From the NCBI GenBank assembly GCA_035555315.1, contig DATMGU010000008.1, positions 1 through 37,960 of the forward strand: a stretch of 37,960 nt of DNA, in the 5' to 3' direction. This document shows positions 8,297 through 16,858 of this stretch, piece by piece. How positions within the stretch are numbered: the stretch's first letter is position 1; every line of letters starts with the position of its first letter. The position numbers and the translations under genes were made by a program. The notes under the pieces are model-generated. The model did not search any database. It saw only the letters and a program-made list of their open reading frames with translations, and was not told where the DNA came from. The stretch is from DATMGU01 sp035555315. GTDB taxonomy: Bacteria > Pseudomonadota > Alphaproteobacteria > ATCC43930 > CGMCC-115725.

Positions 8297-9712
8297 CTAC
8301 TCCAGCACCGGCAGCGTGCGCGGATCGGTCAGCCGGCCGGTCACCGCCGCCGCCGCGGCGCTCGCCGGGCTCATCAGATGGGTCCGGCCGCCCTTGCCCT
8401 GGCGGCCTTCGAAATTGCGGTTGGAGGTCGAGGCGCAGCGCTCGCCCGGTCCGACCTTGTCGGCGTTCATGGCGAGGCACATCGAACACCCGGCCTCGCG
8501 CCATTCGAATCCGGCATCGAGGAAGATACGGTCCAGCCCCTCGGCTTCCGCCTGTTCCTTGACCAATCCCGATCCCGGCACGATCAACACGGTGACACCC
8601 GGTGCTACATGCCGGCCGCGCGCCACCGCGGCGGCGGCGCGCAGATCCTCGATCCGGCCATTGGTGCACGATCCGATGAACACCTTTTGCACGGTGACCT
8701 CGGCGAGCGGTGTGCCGGGGGTCAGCCCCATATAGTCCAGGGCGCGGATCACCGCGTCGCGCTTGCCGGGATCCGGCTCGGCGGCGGGATCGGGCACGAT
8801 GCCGGTCACTGGCAGAACGTCCTGCGGGCTGGTGCCCCAGGTCATCTGCGGCTCGATGGTCGAGGCGTCGAGGACGATCTCGCTGTCGTAGCGGGCACCC
8901 GCATCGGTCGGCAGGGTCTTCCAGAAGGCGAGCGCCTGTTCCCAGGCGGCGCCCTTGGGCGCCATCGGCCGGCCGCTCATATAGGCGAAGGTCGTCTCGT
9001 CCGGGGCGATCAGCCCGGCGCGGGCGCCGGCCTCGATCGACATGTTGCAGACCGTCATACGCCCGGCCATGTCGAGCGCCCGGATCGTCGATCCGGCATA
9101 TTCGATGACATGGCCGGTGGCGCCGGCCGTGCCGATCCGGCCGATGATCGCCAGCACGATATCCTTGGCCGACACACCCGACCCAAGTTCGCCCTCGACG
9201 CGGATCAGCATGTTCTTCGCCGGCCGCTGGATCAGCGTCTGGGTCGCCAGTACATGCTCGACCTCCGACGTGCCGATGCCGAAGGCCAGCGAGCCGAACG
9301 CGCCATGGGTCGAGGTATGGCTGTCGCCGCACACGATGGTGGTACCCGGCTGGGTAAAGCCCTGCTCGGGACCGATGATGTGCACGATGCCCTGGCGGAT
9401 ATCGTCGATCGGGATATACGGCACGCCGAAATCGACGACGTTGCGTTCCAGCGTTTCGACCTGATTGCGCGCTTCCGGATCGGTGATGCCGGCGGCGCGG
9501 TCGGTAGTCGGCACGTTGTGGTCGGCGACCGCCAGCGTCGCATCGGTCCGCCGCACGCCGCGGCCGGCGAGGCGCAGGCCCTCGAAGGCCTGCGGGCTGG
9601 TCACTTCATGGACCAGGTGGCGGTCGATGTAGATCAGGCAGGTGCCATCATCCTGGCGGTCGACCAGATGGGCGGCCCAGATCTTGTCGAACAGGGTACG
9701 CGGCGTGGCCAC
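8297..9712 (-). CDS. leuC: 3-isopropylmalate dehydratase large subunit
   Basis: Aconitase-family subunit that isomerises 2- to 3-isopropylmalate using a 4Fe-4S cluster. It has 471 residues. The cluster cysteines are Cys349 (IGSCTNGR), Cys409 and Cys412 (GCSMCLAMN); other blocks are VCGDSHTSTHGAFG and RNFEGRQGKGGRTHLMSP. The start is GTG at 9712 with GGAGGA eight bases before it. It is first of leuCDB, just downstream of rplS on the same strand, an order common in alphaproteobacteria. A hairpin behind rplS probably separates the two transcription units, leaving about 130 bases for a leucine promoter. Confidence 0.97.
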   Translation of the reverse strand: MATPRTLFDKIWAAHLVDRQDDGTCLIYIDRHLVHEVTSPQAFEGLRLAGRGVRRTDATLAVADHNVPTTDRAAGITDPEARNQVETLERNVVDFGVPYIPIDDIRQGIVHIIGPEQGFTQPGTTIVCGDSHTSTHGAFGSLAFGIGTSEVEHVLATQTLIQRPAKNMLIRVEGELGSGVSAKDIVLAIIGRIGTAGATGHVIEYAGSTIRALDMAGRMTVCNMSIEAGARAGLIAPDETTFAYMSGRPMAPKGAAWEQALAFWKTLPTDAGARYDSEIVLDASTIEPQMTWGTSPQDVLPVTGIVPDPAAEPDPGKRDAVIRALDYMGLTPGTPLAEVTVQKVFIGSCTNGRIEDLRAAAAVARGRHVAPGVTVLIVPGSGLVKEQAEAEGLDRIFLDAGFEWREAGCSMCLAMNADKVGPGERCASTSNRNFEGRQGKGGRTHLMSPASAAAAAVTGRLTDPRTLPVLE

Positions 9713-9843
9713 GGCAGCACTCCTCCAACTCGTCTCGTTAAGACGGGCCTGTTTCGGCGGCCCGGCTTCAATCGATACGGATCATAGCGCCACGACGCGT
9801 CGAAGCGGGGCCGAAAAAATCGCCGGGCACCCTTGTGCTGGGA

Positions 9844-9870
9844 CGCCATCCCATAAGGCAAGGGATGGCG
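9844..9870 (-). terminator. Terminator-like hairpin after rplS
   Basis: CGCCATCCC (9844-9852) and GGGATGGCG (9862-9870) form a perfect 9-bp stem with a nine-base loop, 26 bases past the rplS stop. The T6 run on the minus strand comes only about 30 bases later, so it is not a textbook intrinsic terminator, but it is the best candidate end for the ffh-rplS unit. Confidence 0.45.
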
Positions 9871-9895
9871 CCAAGCCGGATGCCAAGCCGCCGGA

Positions 9896-10279
9896 TTACT
9901 CCGCGGCGACGGTCTTGGTGCTGCGCGCCTTTTCGGTGATGCGCGCCGCTTTGCCGCGCAACCCACGCAGGTAGTACAGCTTGGCGCGGCGCACGGCACC
10001 GCGGCGGACCACCTCGATCAGGGTGAGGCGGGGCGAGTAGAGCGGGAACACGCGCTCCACGCCTTCGCCGTACGAGATCTTGCGCAGGGTGAAGTTCGAA
10101 TTGATGCCGGCGTTCTTGCGGGCGATGCACAGGCCTTCGAAGGCCTGAATCCGCTCGCGCTCGCCTTCGACGACCTTCACGCTCACCTTGATGGTGTCGC
10201 CGGGTGCGAAGTCGGGGACCGCGCGCAAGGCGACCAACCGGTCGACCTGCTCCTGCTCGATCGTTTGAAGAATGTTCAT
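9896..10279 (-). CDS. rplS: 50S ribosomal protein L19
   Basis: Ribosomal protein at the subunit interface; 127 residues from the second of two adjacent ATGs. The family core is visible: DFAPGDTIKVSVKVVEGER, RIQAFEGLCIARKNAGINSNFTLRKISYGEGVERVFPLYSP and VVRRGAVRRAKLYYLRGLRGKAARI. The start MNILQTIEQEQ matches the family better, and the AGAGG box has seven bases spacing to it, versus four to the ATG at 10282. The trmD stop overlaps this start (TGATG). It ends the ffh-rpsP-rimM-trmD-rplS cluster. Confidence 0.97.
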   Translation of the reverse strand: MNILQTIEQEQVDRLVALRAVPDFAPGDTIKVSVKVVEGERERIQAFEGLCIARKNAGINSNFTLRKISYGEGVERVFPLYSPRLTLIEVVRRGAVRRAKLYYLRGLRGKAARITEKARSTKTVAAE

Positions 10280-11118
10280 CATGCCACCTCTTCCTTGGTC
10301 TCCGGCGCGCTCGCCGGGAGATCCGCCAATGACCCGACAGCATCGGGTCGATTCAAAATCACCTCACCGGAGGCGGCACCGTGCCGCGCCCGATAGCGTT
10401 TCCATAGATCCGGCCGCCGCGTCCGCGTCACGGCCTCGGCCTCGGCGCGACGCCACGCGGCGATCCGCGCATGATCCCCCGACAGCAGGATGTCGGGCAC
10501 GACCCGGTCCAGCCCTTGTCGGTCCGACCAGGAACGCGGCCGCGTGTAATGCGGATATTCCAGCAGACCCTGTTCGAAACTTTCCTCGGTCAAGGTCTCG
10601 GCGGCTCCGACGACACCGGGCAGCAGCCGCACCGCCGCGTCGATCAGCGCCAATGCCGCCAGCTCGCCGCCGGACAGCACGAAATCGCCCAGGCTGACTT
10701 CGGTCACCTCATGGGCATCGAGCACCCGCTGGTCGATCCCTTCGAACCGGCCGCAGAGCAGGACCGGGCCGGGACCCGCGGCCAGTTCGCGAACCATCTC
10801 CTGGTCCAGCACGCGACCGCGCGGTGTCAGATAGATCAGCGGCCGGGCGACCCGTTTGTCCAGCACGGCGTGCAACGCCGTATCGACCACGTCCGGGCGC
10901 AGCACCATGCCGGGGCCGCCGCCGAACGGCGCATCATCGACGGTGCGGTGCTTATCCGTCGCGAAATCGCGAATATCCACCGCCTCCAGCGCCCAGATCC
11001 CCTGTGCCTGGGCCCGCCCGGCGAGCGATGCGCCGAGCGGCCCCGGGAACATCTCCGGGAACAGGGTCAGGACCGTCGCCGTCCAAGGCATGCGGCCGTT
11101 CGGGATGGGGGCGGTCAT
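10279..11118 (-). CDS. trmD: tRNA (guanine-N1)-methyltransferase
   Basis: SPOUT-class methyltransferase that makes m1G37 in tRNAs to prevent frameshifting. It has 279 residues. Seen are TVLTLFPEMFPGPLG at the start, DDAPFGGGPGMVLRPDVV, the trefoil-knot SAM-binding stretches IYLTPRGR and LLCGRFEGIDQRV, and VSLGDFVLSGGELAAL. The C-terminal domain reads YPHYTRPRSWSDRQGLDRVVPDILLSGDHARIAAWRR, as usual. Its ATG overlaps the rimM stop by four bases (ATGA), indicating coupled translation. Confidence 0.97.
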   Translation of the reverse strand: MTAPIPNGRMPWTATVLTLFPEMFPGPLGASLAGRAQAQGIWALEAVDIRDFATDKHRTVDDAPFGGGPGMVLRPDVVDTALHAVLDKRVARPLIYLTPRGRVLDQEMVRELAAGPGPVLLCGRFEGIDQRVLDAHEVTEVSLGDFVLSGGELAALALIDAAVRLLPGVVGAAETLTEESFEQGLLEYPHYTRPRSWSDRQGLDRVVPDILLSGDHARIAAWRRAEAEAVTRTRRPDLWKRYRARHGAASGEVILNRPDAVGSLADLPASAPETKEEVA

Positions 11119-11726
11119 GACTCGGCCCCTGCCAGCGTTTCGGCTTCTTCCGACTCCTCGGCTTCCGGACTGTTGGGCTCCGGCGAGGCGGGCTCGAACA
11201 AGCCCACCGGCGGGTCGATCAGCAGCACGCGGCCGGCAAGATCGATCTGCGGCACCGTCGCCCGGGTGAACGGCACGAATATCGTACCGCCGCCGTCCAA
11301 TTCGACTTCCAGCGCATCGCCCGCGGGGAAATCGAACACGGCCTTCACCGTGCCCAGATCGCTGCCGTCCACATGCCGCGCCGTCAGGCCGATCAGATCC
11401 GCGTGATAGAATTCGTCGTCATCGGCGGGCGGCAATTGCGTCCGCTCGATATAAAGACGCGTGCCCTTCAACGCTTCGGCCTGGTTGCGGTCGTCGATGC
11501 CGAGCAGCTTGCCGATCACCACGCCCTTGGCTTGCCCGACGATCTTAAGATCGAAGCGGCGCCCGCCCGCCTCATCCGCCAACGGACCATAACCGCCCAC
11601 ATCGACGGGCTCGGCCGTGAAGCTCTTGATGCGGACGGCACCCCGGATGCCCTGGGCACCGGTGATGACGCCGACCAACAGCCGGCCGGATAGCTCGGAT
11701 GGGGGCAGATCAGAAGGGGAAGTCAT
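11115..11726 (-). CDS. rimM: Ribosome maturation factor RimM
   Basis: Assembly factor for the 30S head that binds S19. It has 203 residues. The N-terminal domain carries LLVGVITGAQGIRGAVRIKSFT and LKGTRLYIERTQLPP; the PRC-barrel domain follows as FYHADLIGLTA, LGTVKAVFDFPAGDALEV and FVPFTRATVPQIDL. A poorly conserved acidic tail rich in Glu, Pro and Ser follows residue 175. No strong ribosome site precedes the ATG at 11726, only 24 bases after the rpsP stop, so translation may depend on its neighbour. Confidence 0.96.
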   Translation of the reverse strand: MTSPSDLPPSELSGRLLVGVITGAQGIRGAVRIKSFTAEPVDVGGYGPLADEAGGRRFDLKIVGQAKGVVIGKLLGIDDRNQAEALKGTRLYIERTQLPPADDDEFYHADLIGLTARHVDGSDLGTVKAVFDFPAGDALEVELDGGGTIFVPFTRATVPQIDLAGRVLLIDPPVGLFEPASPEPNSPEAEESEEAETLAGAES

Positions 11727-11750
11727 GGCGAAGTGCCCGAAGACCTCTGC

Positions 11751-12110
11751 TTATTCGGCCGGAGCGGCGGCGGCCTTGGCGTCAGCCTCGGCCTTGGCGC
11801 GGGCTTCGGCCTTCGCCTTCGGCTTGGATTGCGCGGGGGTCTCGCGCTGGGCCGGTTTCGGCATCAACTCGGCATTGCCCAGGAAGCGCGCGACACGATC
11901 GGTCGGCTGCGCGCCGACGCCCAGCCAATGGGTAATCCGCTCGGTCTTCAGCACCAGACGTTCCGGATGATCCTTGTCGACCATCGGGTTGTAGGTGCCG
12001 ACCCGCTCGATGAAGCGACCGTCGCGCGGGCTGCGCGCATCGGCGATGACGATGCTGTAAAATGGCCGCTTCTTGGCGCCGCCGCGCGACAACCGGATCT
12101 TAAGGGACAT
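11751..12110 (-). CDS. rpsP: 30S ribosomal protein S16
   Basis: Small-subunit assembly protein. The first 80 or so residues are the standard S16 fold: SLKIRLSRGGAKKRPFYSIV, DARSPRDGRFIERVGTYNP and LKTERITHWLGVGAQPTDRV. About 35 extra residues at the C-terminus are an Ala/Lys/Glu-rich tail (residues 85-119), a common lineage extension in alphaproteobacteria. It lies 52 bases after ffh and 24 before rimM. Confidence 0.97.
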   Translation of the reverse strand: MSLKIRLSRGGAKKRPFYSIVIADARSPRDGRFIERVGTYNPMVDKDHPERLVLKTERITHWLGVGAQPTDRVARFLGNAELMPKPAQRETPAQSKPKAKAEARAKAEADAKAAAAPAE

Positions 12111-12162
12111 GTTTTCGTACTCGCTGGTCAGATGTTGGAAAGAGATCGTGTCCTAGTGACGC

Positions 12163-13536
12163 TTAATGTCGAAACCCGCCGCCGCCGCCCGGCAGCAAGC
12201 CGGCAAGGCCTTGGCGCATCATGCCTTTTTTGCCCATCTTCTGGACTTTCTTCATCATGTCGGCCATGTCTTGGTGCTGCTTCAGCAACCGGTTGACCTC
12301 TTGCACCGTGGTGCCGGATCCCAGTGCGATGCGTCGCCGGCGGGAGCCGTTCATCAGCTTCGGGTTGCGCCGCTCGGCCTTGGTCATCGACGAGATGATC
12401 GCCTCCTGGCGCTTCACCATGCCGTCATCGATGCGCGCGTCGCCCAGTTGCTTCTTCAGTTTGCCGATACCGGGCAGCATGCCCATCATGCCGCCGAGGC
12501 CGCCCATCTTGCGCAGCTGTTTCAGCTGCATGGCCATGTCGTCCAGGTCGAAATTGCCCTTTTCCAGCTTGGCGGCCAGCTTTTCGGCGTCTTCCCGATC
12601 GACCGTTTCGGCCGCCTTCTCGACCAGGCTGACGACATCGCCCATGCCCAGGATGCGGCCGGCGATGCGGTCCGCGTGGAACACCTCCAGCGCGTCGAGC
12701 TTTTCGCCCATGCCCATCAGCTTGATCGGCCGGCCGGTCACCGCGCGCATCGACAGGGCGGCACCGCCGCGCGCATCGCCATCGACGCGGGTCAGCATGA
12801 TGCCGCTAAGGCCGATGCGCTCGTTGAAGGTCTTGGCGACGCCCAAGGCGTCCTGGCCGGTCATGGCGTCCGCGACCAGCAGCGTTTCGGTCGGCTTGGT
12901 GGCGTCGCGCACCGCCGCGACCTCCAGCATCAGCGCCTCGTCGATATGCAGCCGGCCGGCGGTATCGAGCATGACCACGTCATAGCCTTCGAGCCGCCCG
13001 GTCTTCACCGCCCGCTCGGCGATCGCGACCGGCTGTTCGCCGGCGACGATCGGCAGCGTCGCCACGTCCGCCTGCCGGCCGAGGATCGCCAGCTGCTCCT
13101 GCGCGGCCGGACGATTGACGTCCAGCGAGGCCATCAGGACCTTCTTGCGTTCGCGCGCCTTCAGCCGCAGCGCGATCTTGGCAGTCGAGGTGGTCTTGCC
13201 CGAGCCCTGCAGCCCGACCATCATGATGACGACCGGCGGTACCGCGTTCAGGTTGATCTCGGGCGACTCGGTGCCGCCCAGCATCTCGACCAGATTGTCG
13301 TGGACGATCTTGATGACCATCTGCGCCGGGCTGACCGAGCGGATGACATCCTGGCCGATCGCCTTGTCGCGCACCGTGTTGACGAAGTCCTTGACGACCG
13401 GCAGCGCCACATCCGCCTCGAGCAGCGCGATGCGCACCTCGCGCAGCGCCGACTGCACGTCGGCCTCGCTCAGGGCGCCACGCTTTCTCAGGCGATCGAA
13501 AACGTCGCCAAGGCGGTTGGTCAGGCCATCGAACAT
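12163..13536 (-). CDS. ffh: Signal recognition particle protein Ffh
   Basis: GTPase that, with 4.5S RNA, targets nascent membrane proteins to FtsY. From the ATG at 13536 it has 457 residues; the frame also opens at an ATG three codons upstream (13545), but a GGGA box is nine bases from the inner start and abuts the outer one, and MFDGLTNRL is the typical beginning. The N domain is followed by the P-loop GLQGSGKTT (residues 108-116), LDVNRPAA, DTAGRLHID and TRVDGDARGG. The methionine-rich M domain (from about residue 320) includes GGLGGMMGMLPGIGKLKKQL and the SRRRRIALGSGTTVQEVNRLL RNA-binding block. It heads the operon with rpsP. Confidence 0.97.
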   Translation of the reverse strand: MFDGLTNRLGDVFDRLRKRGALSEADVQSALREVRIALLEADVALPVVKDFVNTVRDKAIGQDVIRSVSPAQMVIKIVHDNLVEMLGGTESPEINLNAVPPVVIMMVGLQGSGKTTSTAKIALRLKARERKKVLMASLDVNRPAAQEQLAILGRQADVATLPIVAGEQPVAIAERAVKTGRLEGYDVVMLDTAGRLHIDEALMLEVAAVRDATKPTETLLVADAMTGQDALGVAKTFNERIGLSGIMLTRVDGDARGGAALSMRAVTGRPIKLMGMGEKLDALEVFHADRIAGRILGMGDVVSLVEKAAETVDREDAEKLAAKLEKGNFDLDDMAMQLKQLRKMGGLGGMMGMLPGIGKLKKQLGDARIDDGMVKRQEAIISSMTKAERRNPKLMNGSRRRRIALGSGTTVQEVNRLLKQHQDMADMMKKVQKMGKKGMMRQGLAGLLPGGGGGFRH

Positions 13537-13562
13537 CGGCGGCATTCCCGCAAAACAAAGCA

Positions 13563-13641
13563 GCCAGTGCGCGACACTCGCGGACTGGCCTGGTTTCCCG
13601 TCGGGGGAAACCTCGTAAAACCGTTCCGAGCCGAAGCCCGG
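13563..13641 (-). promoter_or_regulatory. Three-hairpin leader upstream of ffh
   Basis: Read on the minus strand, three stems follow one another between the candidate promoter and the ribosome site. First, a 6-bp stem with a UUCG loop (13641-13626; one G-U pair). Second, a perfect 8-bp stem GGTTTCCC/GGGAAACC (13612-13592, five-base loop). Third, GCCAGT plus CGCGA pairing with TCGCG plus ACTGGC around one mismatch (13589-13563, three-base loop). The last two are two bases apart. No known leader family was recognised. Folding was judged by eye. Confidence 0.5.
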
Positions 13642-13658
13642 ATTTCGGAAGGGCTGAG

Positions 13659-13687
13659 TGGGTACGCCCGGCGAGGCGCTAAGTCAA
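13659..13687 (-). promoter_or_regulatory. Candidate promoter for the ffh-rpsP-rimM-trmD-rplS operon
   Basis: On the minus strand TTGACT (13687-13682) is followed after 17 bases by TACCCA (13664-13659). The -35 is strong and the -10 weak; the same TTGACT box and spacing occur before sdhC. Transcription would start near 13652, giving a leader of about 115 bases. Confidence 0.4.
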
Positions 13688-13716
13688 GTCGGACGCTGCA
13701 CAGTCGGACGCTGCAC
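13687..13716. repeat. Perfect 15-bp tandem duplication
   Basis: The unit AGTCGGACGCTGCAC occurs at 13687-13701 and again immediately at 13702-13716. It lies between the stop of the exported-protein gene and the -35 box of the ffh promoter, touching that box by one base. Confidence 0.7.
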
Positions 13717-13722
13717 TGGACG

Positions 13723-14601
13723 TCACCGCCCGCCGGACGGCACCACGGGATCCCCCTCGCAGCCCTCTTGGCGAATCACCCCTGTCGCCGTCCCATGCGG
13801 CCCGTGCAGATCAAAGGCGAGCTGCAGCAGATGCCCGTCGGGCGACGCCCAGGCCGTCGCCGTGGAGGCCGGCGTCTCGCTCAGTTCGGGATGACGCACG
13901 GGTGCTTGCCATTGCGTCCCGTCGCTCCAAGACGCGACCGAGATCGGCAGGTCCACGAAATGCTCGGTCTTCAAGCCGGGGAGGAACACCAGCACGTCCT
14001 GGCCGCCGGGGGGCAGCCATCTGACCCAGTAGAACGCCATGGCGAGCGGGGAGCGCAGCGCCGGTGAAAGCGGCGAGCCGCTGATGTCGAGATCCGGGCG
14101 GCGCTCCGGCGACGCGGCCTGATAATCCTGCAGCCAAGGGTCGCCGAATGTCGCGGGGTCCCAATGCTGAACGAAGCCCGCATGATTGCGACGGAAGTCG
14201 GCCAGGCTATTCGCCTGCACCCGGAGCGCCCGCAGACCGTCGGGGCCACGCTGAAAATCGTCCCATCGCTGCCGCATGATGTGGCCGTTGAGCAAATAGC
14301 GGTAGTTCACCGCGACGCTCTCCAACTCGCCGGCCCGCCAGGTGCTGACCTCCTCGACCAGATAATGCATGTGGAACCAGAACATCGTGGTCACGTCCAG
14401 CGCCACGGTGACGTCGACCTTCGTGACGCCATCCGTCGCGGCCACGGTAGCGGTAACCGCGACATGGCCCGCGTAATTGGTGGTTCCGGCGAAGTGGCAC
14501 ACCTCGCCGGCGGACGCATCGGTCGCACAGAACGGCGCCGCGACGATGCCGGTCAGCAACAGCCCCGTCGCGGTCTCCAGGAATCTGAGATAGCGCCCCA
14601 C
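13723..14601 (-). CDS. Exported protein of unknown function
   Basis: Not recognised with confidence. It has 292 residues and begins with a probable Sec signal peptide (hydrophobic run around residues 12-24, small residues to about 32). Mature-part landmarks are GTTNYAGHVAVTATV, EEVSTWRAGELESVAVNYRY, RQRWDDF and RSPLAMAFYWVRWLP. Cys35 near the start and Cys281 near the end could form a periplasmic disulfide. The alternating beta-type pattern with an E..S.WR.GEL block faintly recalls DUF6134 proteins, but this is a weak impression. The start is the only in-frame candidate, GTG at 14601, whose AGG box is unusually close, so the true start is uncertain. It lies on the ffh strand, but a promoter candidate separates them. 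Confidence 0.7.
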   Translation of the reverse strand: MGRYLRFLETATGLLLTGIVAAPFCATDASAGEVCHFAGTTNYAGHVAVTATVAATDGVTKVDVTVALDVTTMFWFHMHYLVEEVSTWRAGELESVAVNYRYLLNGHIMRQRWDDFQRGPDGLRALRVQANSLADFRRNHAGFVQHWDPATFGDPWLQDYQAASPERRPDLDISGSPLSPALRSPLAMAFYWVRWLPPGGQDVLVFLPGLKTEHFVDLPISVASWSDGTQWQAPVRHPELSETPASTATAWASPDGHLLQLAFDLHGPHGTATGVIRQEGCEGDPVVPSGGR

Positions 14602-14660
14602 ACCTCGATCTTACACCAGATTTCCTCGGGTTGGCTGTCGTCGAGAACGGCGCCGCCGGC

Positions 14661-15443
14661 CTACCCCTCCCACCCGAGATGGCTTAGGAAATCCTTAGTC
14701 CGCGTGACCTGGGGAGTCTCGAAGATTTGTCGGGGCGGGCCCTCTTCGAGGATGGCGCCACGTTCGAAGACGACGACGCGATCGGCGACCCGTCGGGCGA
14801 AGCTCATCTCATGGGTCACGACGATCATGGTCATCCCCTCCTCCGCCAGGCGCTTCATGACGGTCAGCACCTCGCCGATGGTCTCGGGATCGAGCGCCGA
14901 GGTCGGCTCGTCGAACAGCATGACCTCCGGCTCCATGGCCAGCGCCCGGGCGATCGCCACGCGCTGCTGCTGGCCGCCCGACAGGTTCGCCGGATAGCTG
15001 CCCGCCTTGTCGGCGAGGCCGACCTTGTCGAGCAGCGCCTCGGCGCGGGCCACGGCCGCCGGCTTCGCCATGCCCAGCACCGTGGTCGGTCCGACCGTCA
15101 CATTGGCCAGCACGGTCTTGTGCGGGAACAGCTCGAAGCTCTGAAACACCATGCCCATGCGTCGGCGGACCAGGCGCATGCCCTTGTCGTCGGTCGGCAG
15201 CGGCGTGCCGTCGAGCAGGATGCGCCCGCCATCGATCGAGTCCAGCCCGTTCGTGCAGCGCAGCAGGGTCGATTTGCCCGAGCCGGACGGGCCGATCAGG
15301 CAGATCACCTCGCCCTTGCGCACTTCCAGCGAGACGCCGTCCAGCGCTGCGAAGCTGCCGTAGCGCTTGCGGACATTCTCATAGGCGAGCACCGGTGGCA
15401 CGGCATTGCCCGCTTGGAGCTCGGCCTGGATCGCAGCGTTCAT
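14661..15443 (-). CDS. Polar-amino-acid-type ABC transporter, ATP-binding protein
   Basis: Cytoplasmic ATPase of a HisP/GlnQ-type importer, 260 residues. Walker A is GPSGSGKST (51-59), the Q-loop follows MGMVFQSFELFPH, the signature is LSGGQQQ (154-160), Walker B is VMLFDEP ending at 180, the D-loop SALD, and the switch histidine is His211 in VVTHEM. The ATG at 15443 overlaps the upstream permease stop by four bases (ATGA); a longer open frame upstream is antiphase permease sequence. It is the last gene of the uxuA-transporter cluster. Substrate cannot be read from the ATPase. Confidence 0.93.
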   Translation of the reverse strand: MNAAIQAELQAGNAVPPVLAYENVRKRYGSFAALDGVSLEVRKGEVICLIGPSGSGKSTLLRCTNGLDSIDGGRILLDGTPLPTDDKGMRLVRRRMGMVFQSFELFPHKTVLANVTVGPTTVLGMAKPAAVARAEALLDKVGLADKAGSYPANLSGGQQQRVAIARALAMEPEVMLFDEPTSALDPETIGEVLTVMKRLAEEGMTMIVVTHEMSFARRVADRVVVFERGAILEEGPPRQIFETPQVTRTKDFLSHLGWEG

Positions 15444-16099
15444 TCGGTGACCCCAAACCTTCGGTTCAACCAATCCGTCAGCTTCGCCTGCGGATAGCCC
15501 AGCGCCCAATAGATCGCCGCCATCGCCGTCAGCATCTCCAGCACACGGAAGGTCTGGGAGCGGATGCGCATGGCGGTATAGGCGAGTTCGCCCACGGCGA
15601 TGACTGAGACCAGCGAGGTATCCTTGAACAGCGAGACCCAAGTGCTGGCCAGCACCGGCAGCACGCGCCGCGACGCCTGGGGTAGGATGACCTCGCGCAT
15701 CGCCTGCCAGCGGCTCATGCCCAGCGCCATCGCCGCCTCCATCTGGCCCTTGCGCAGCGAGCCGATGCCGGCCCGAAAGGTCTCCGCGTTATAGGCCGAG
15801 ACGTTGAGGCTGAGCGCCACCAGCCCGGTGACGAAGCCGGAAAGCCGCAGGTCGAGCGCCACCGGCATGACGTAATAGGCCCAATAGACCAGCAGCAGGA
15901 TGGGCAGGTTGCGGAAGAACTCGACGAAGCAGGCGCTCGCCGTCGAGGCGATGCGCGAGCGGGATAGCCGCATCAGCGCCAACAGGATGCCGCCCGGGAT
16001 CGCCACCACCATGGTCGCGAGGCTGAGTACCACGGTCATCAAGGCCCCCTCGGCGAGCGCGCCGCGATACTGCCAGACGACCGACCAGTCGAGGTTCAT
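15440..16099 (-). CDS. Polar-amino-acid-type ABC transporter permease (second)
   Basis: Inner-membrane permease of the HisMQ/GlnP class, 219 residues with about five helices. The N-terminal TVVLSLATMVVAIPGGILLALMR and FFRNLPILLLVYW are class-typical, and the cytoplasmic EAA loop reads EAAMALGMSRWQAMREVILPQA (residues 121-142). It starts nine bases after the stop of the other permease and overlaps the ATPase by four bases, so the two permeases probably form a heterodimer. Confidence 0.92.
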   Translation of the reverse strand: MNLDWSVVWQYRGALAEGALMTVVLSLATMVVAIPGGILLALMRLSRSRIASTASACFVEFFRNLPILLLVYWAYYVMPVALDLRLSGFVTGLVALSLNVSAYNAETFRAGIGSLRKGQMEAAMALGMSRWQAMREVILPQASRRVLPVLASTWVSLFKDTSLVSVIAVGELAYTAMRIRSQTFRVLEMLTAMAAIYWALGYPQAKLTDWLNRRFGVTE

Positions 16100-16108
16100 C
16101 GCTTTCGC

Positions 16109-16774
16109 CTAAGACCGGCCGAGATGCGCGACGCGCAGATAGGCCATGTCGATCAGCCGCGTCACCGGGAACAGGATCAGGAAATACACCAGCATGGCGC
16201 AGGTGAAGACCTCGATCGGGCGGAAAGTCTGGCCGGCCACCGTTTCCGATTGCTTCATGTATTCCGGCACGGCGATCACCGCGGCGATCGCCGTGTCCTT
16301 GATCGCGATCGAGATGATCGAGCCGAAGGCCGGCAGCATGCGGATGATCGTCTGCGGCAGCACGATCTGGATCACCGCCTGCCGCCGGGACATGCCGAGC
16401 GCCAAGGCCGCCCGCGTCTGGCCCGGCCGGATCGAGGTGATGCCGGCCCGCACGATCTCCGCCACATAGGCGGCGATATGCAAGGTCAGGGCGACGAAGG
16501 CAGCCCAAAACGGCGGCAGGGACCAGCCGGTGACGATCGGCAAGGCGAAATAGCTCCAGACGAGCACGACCAGCACCGGGATCGCGCGCATCGAATCGAT
16601 ATAGAAGACCAGTGGCCAGCGCAGCCAGGCGGGGCCGTAGCAACGCGCGAGGCCGACAGCCCCGCCGACGACCAAGCTGCCGGCGACGGTGGCGAGCGAC
16701 AGCAGCAGCGTCAGGCCCAGCCCGTTGGCCAGGTACCGCCAATTATCGGTGATCGAGGTGAGATCGAGATCCAT
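16109..16774 (-). CDS. Polar-amino-acid-type ABC transporter permease (first)
   Basis: Partner permease, 221 residues from the ATG at 16774 (a GTG one codon earlier is possible). TLLLSLATVAGSLVVGGAVGLAR, SMRAIPVLVVLVWSYFALP and the EAA-type loop RAALALGMSRRQAVIQIVLPQT identify the HisMQ class. It follows the binding-protein gene by 84 bases and shows no strong ribosome site. Confidence 0.92.
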   Translation of the reverse strand: MDLDLTSITDNWRYLANGLGLTLLLSLATVAGSLVVGGAVGLARCYGPAWLRWPLVFYIDSMRAIPVLVVLVWSYFALPIVTGWSLPPFWAAFVALTLHIAAYVAEIVRAGITSIRPGQTRAALALGMSRRQAVIQIVLPQTIIRMLPAFGSIISIAIKDTAIAAVIAVPEYMKQSETVAGQTFRPIEVFTCAMLVYFLILFPVTRLIDMAYLRVAHLGRS

Positions 16775-16858
16775 CACTCTGTGTCTGGACTATGGTCTGC
16801 GAAGGGCCCGGCGCTGCCCGAGAGCGGCACTGGACCTGACAGTCTTCAGGTCATCGCC

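Noticed and set aside
9768..9790. A short frame (MIRID) ahead of leuC as a leucine leader peptide
   Set aside because: It has no Leu codons, no ribosome site and no terminator/antiterminator pair after it.
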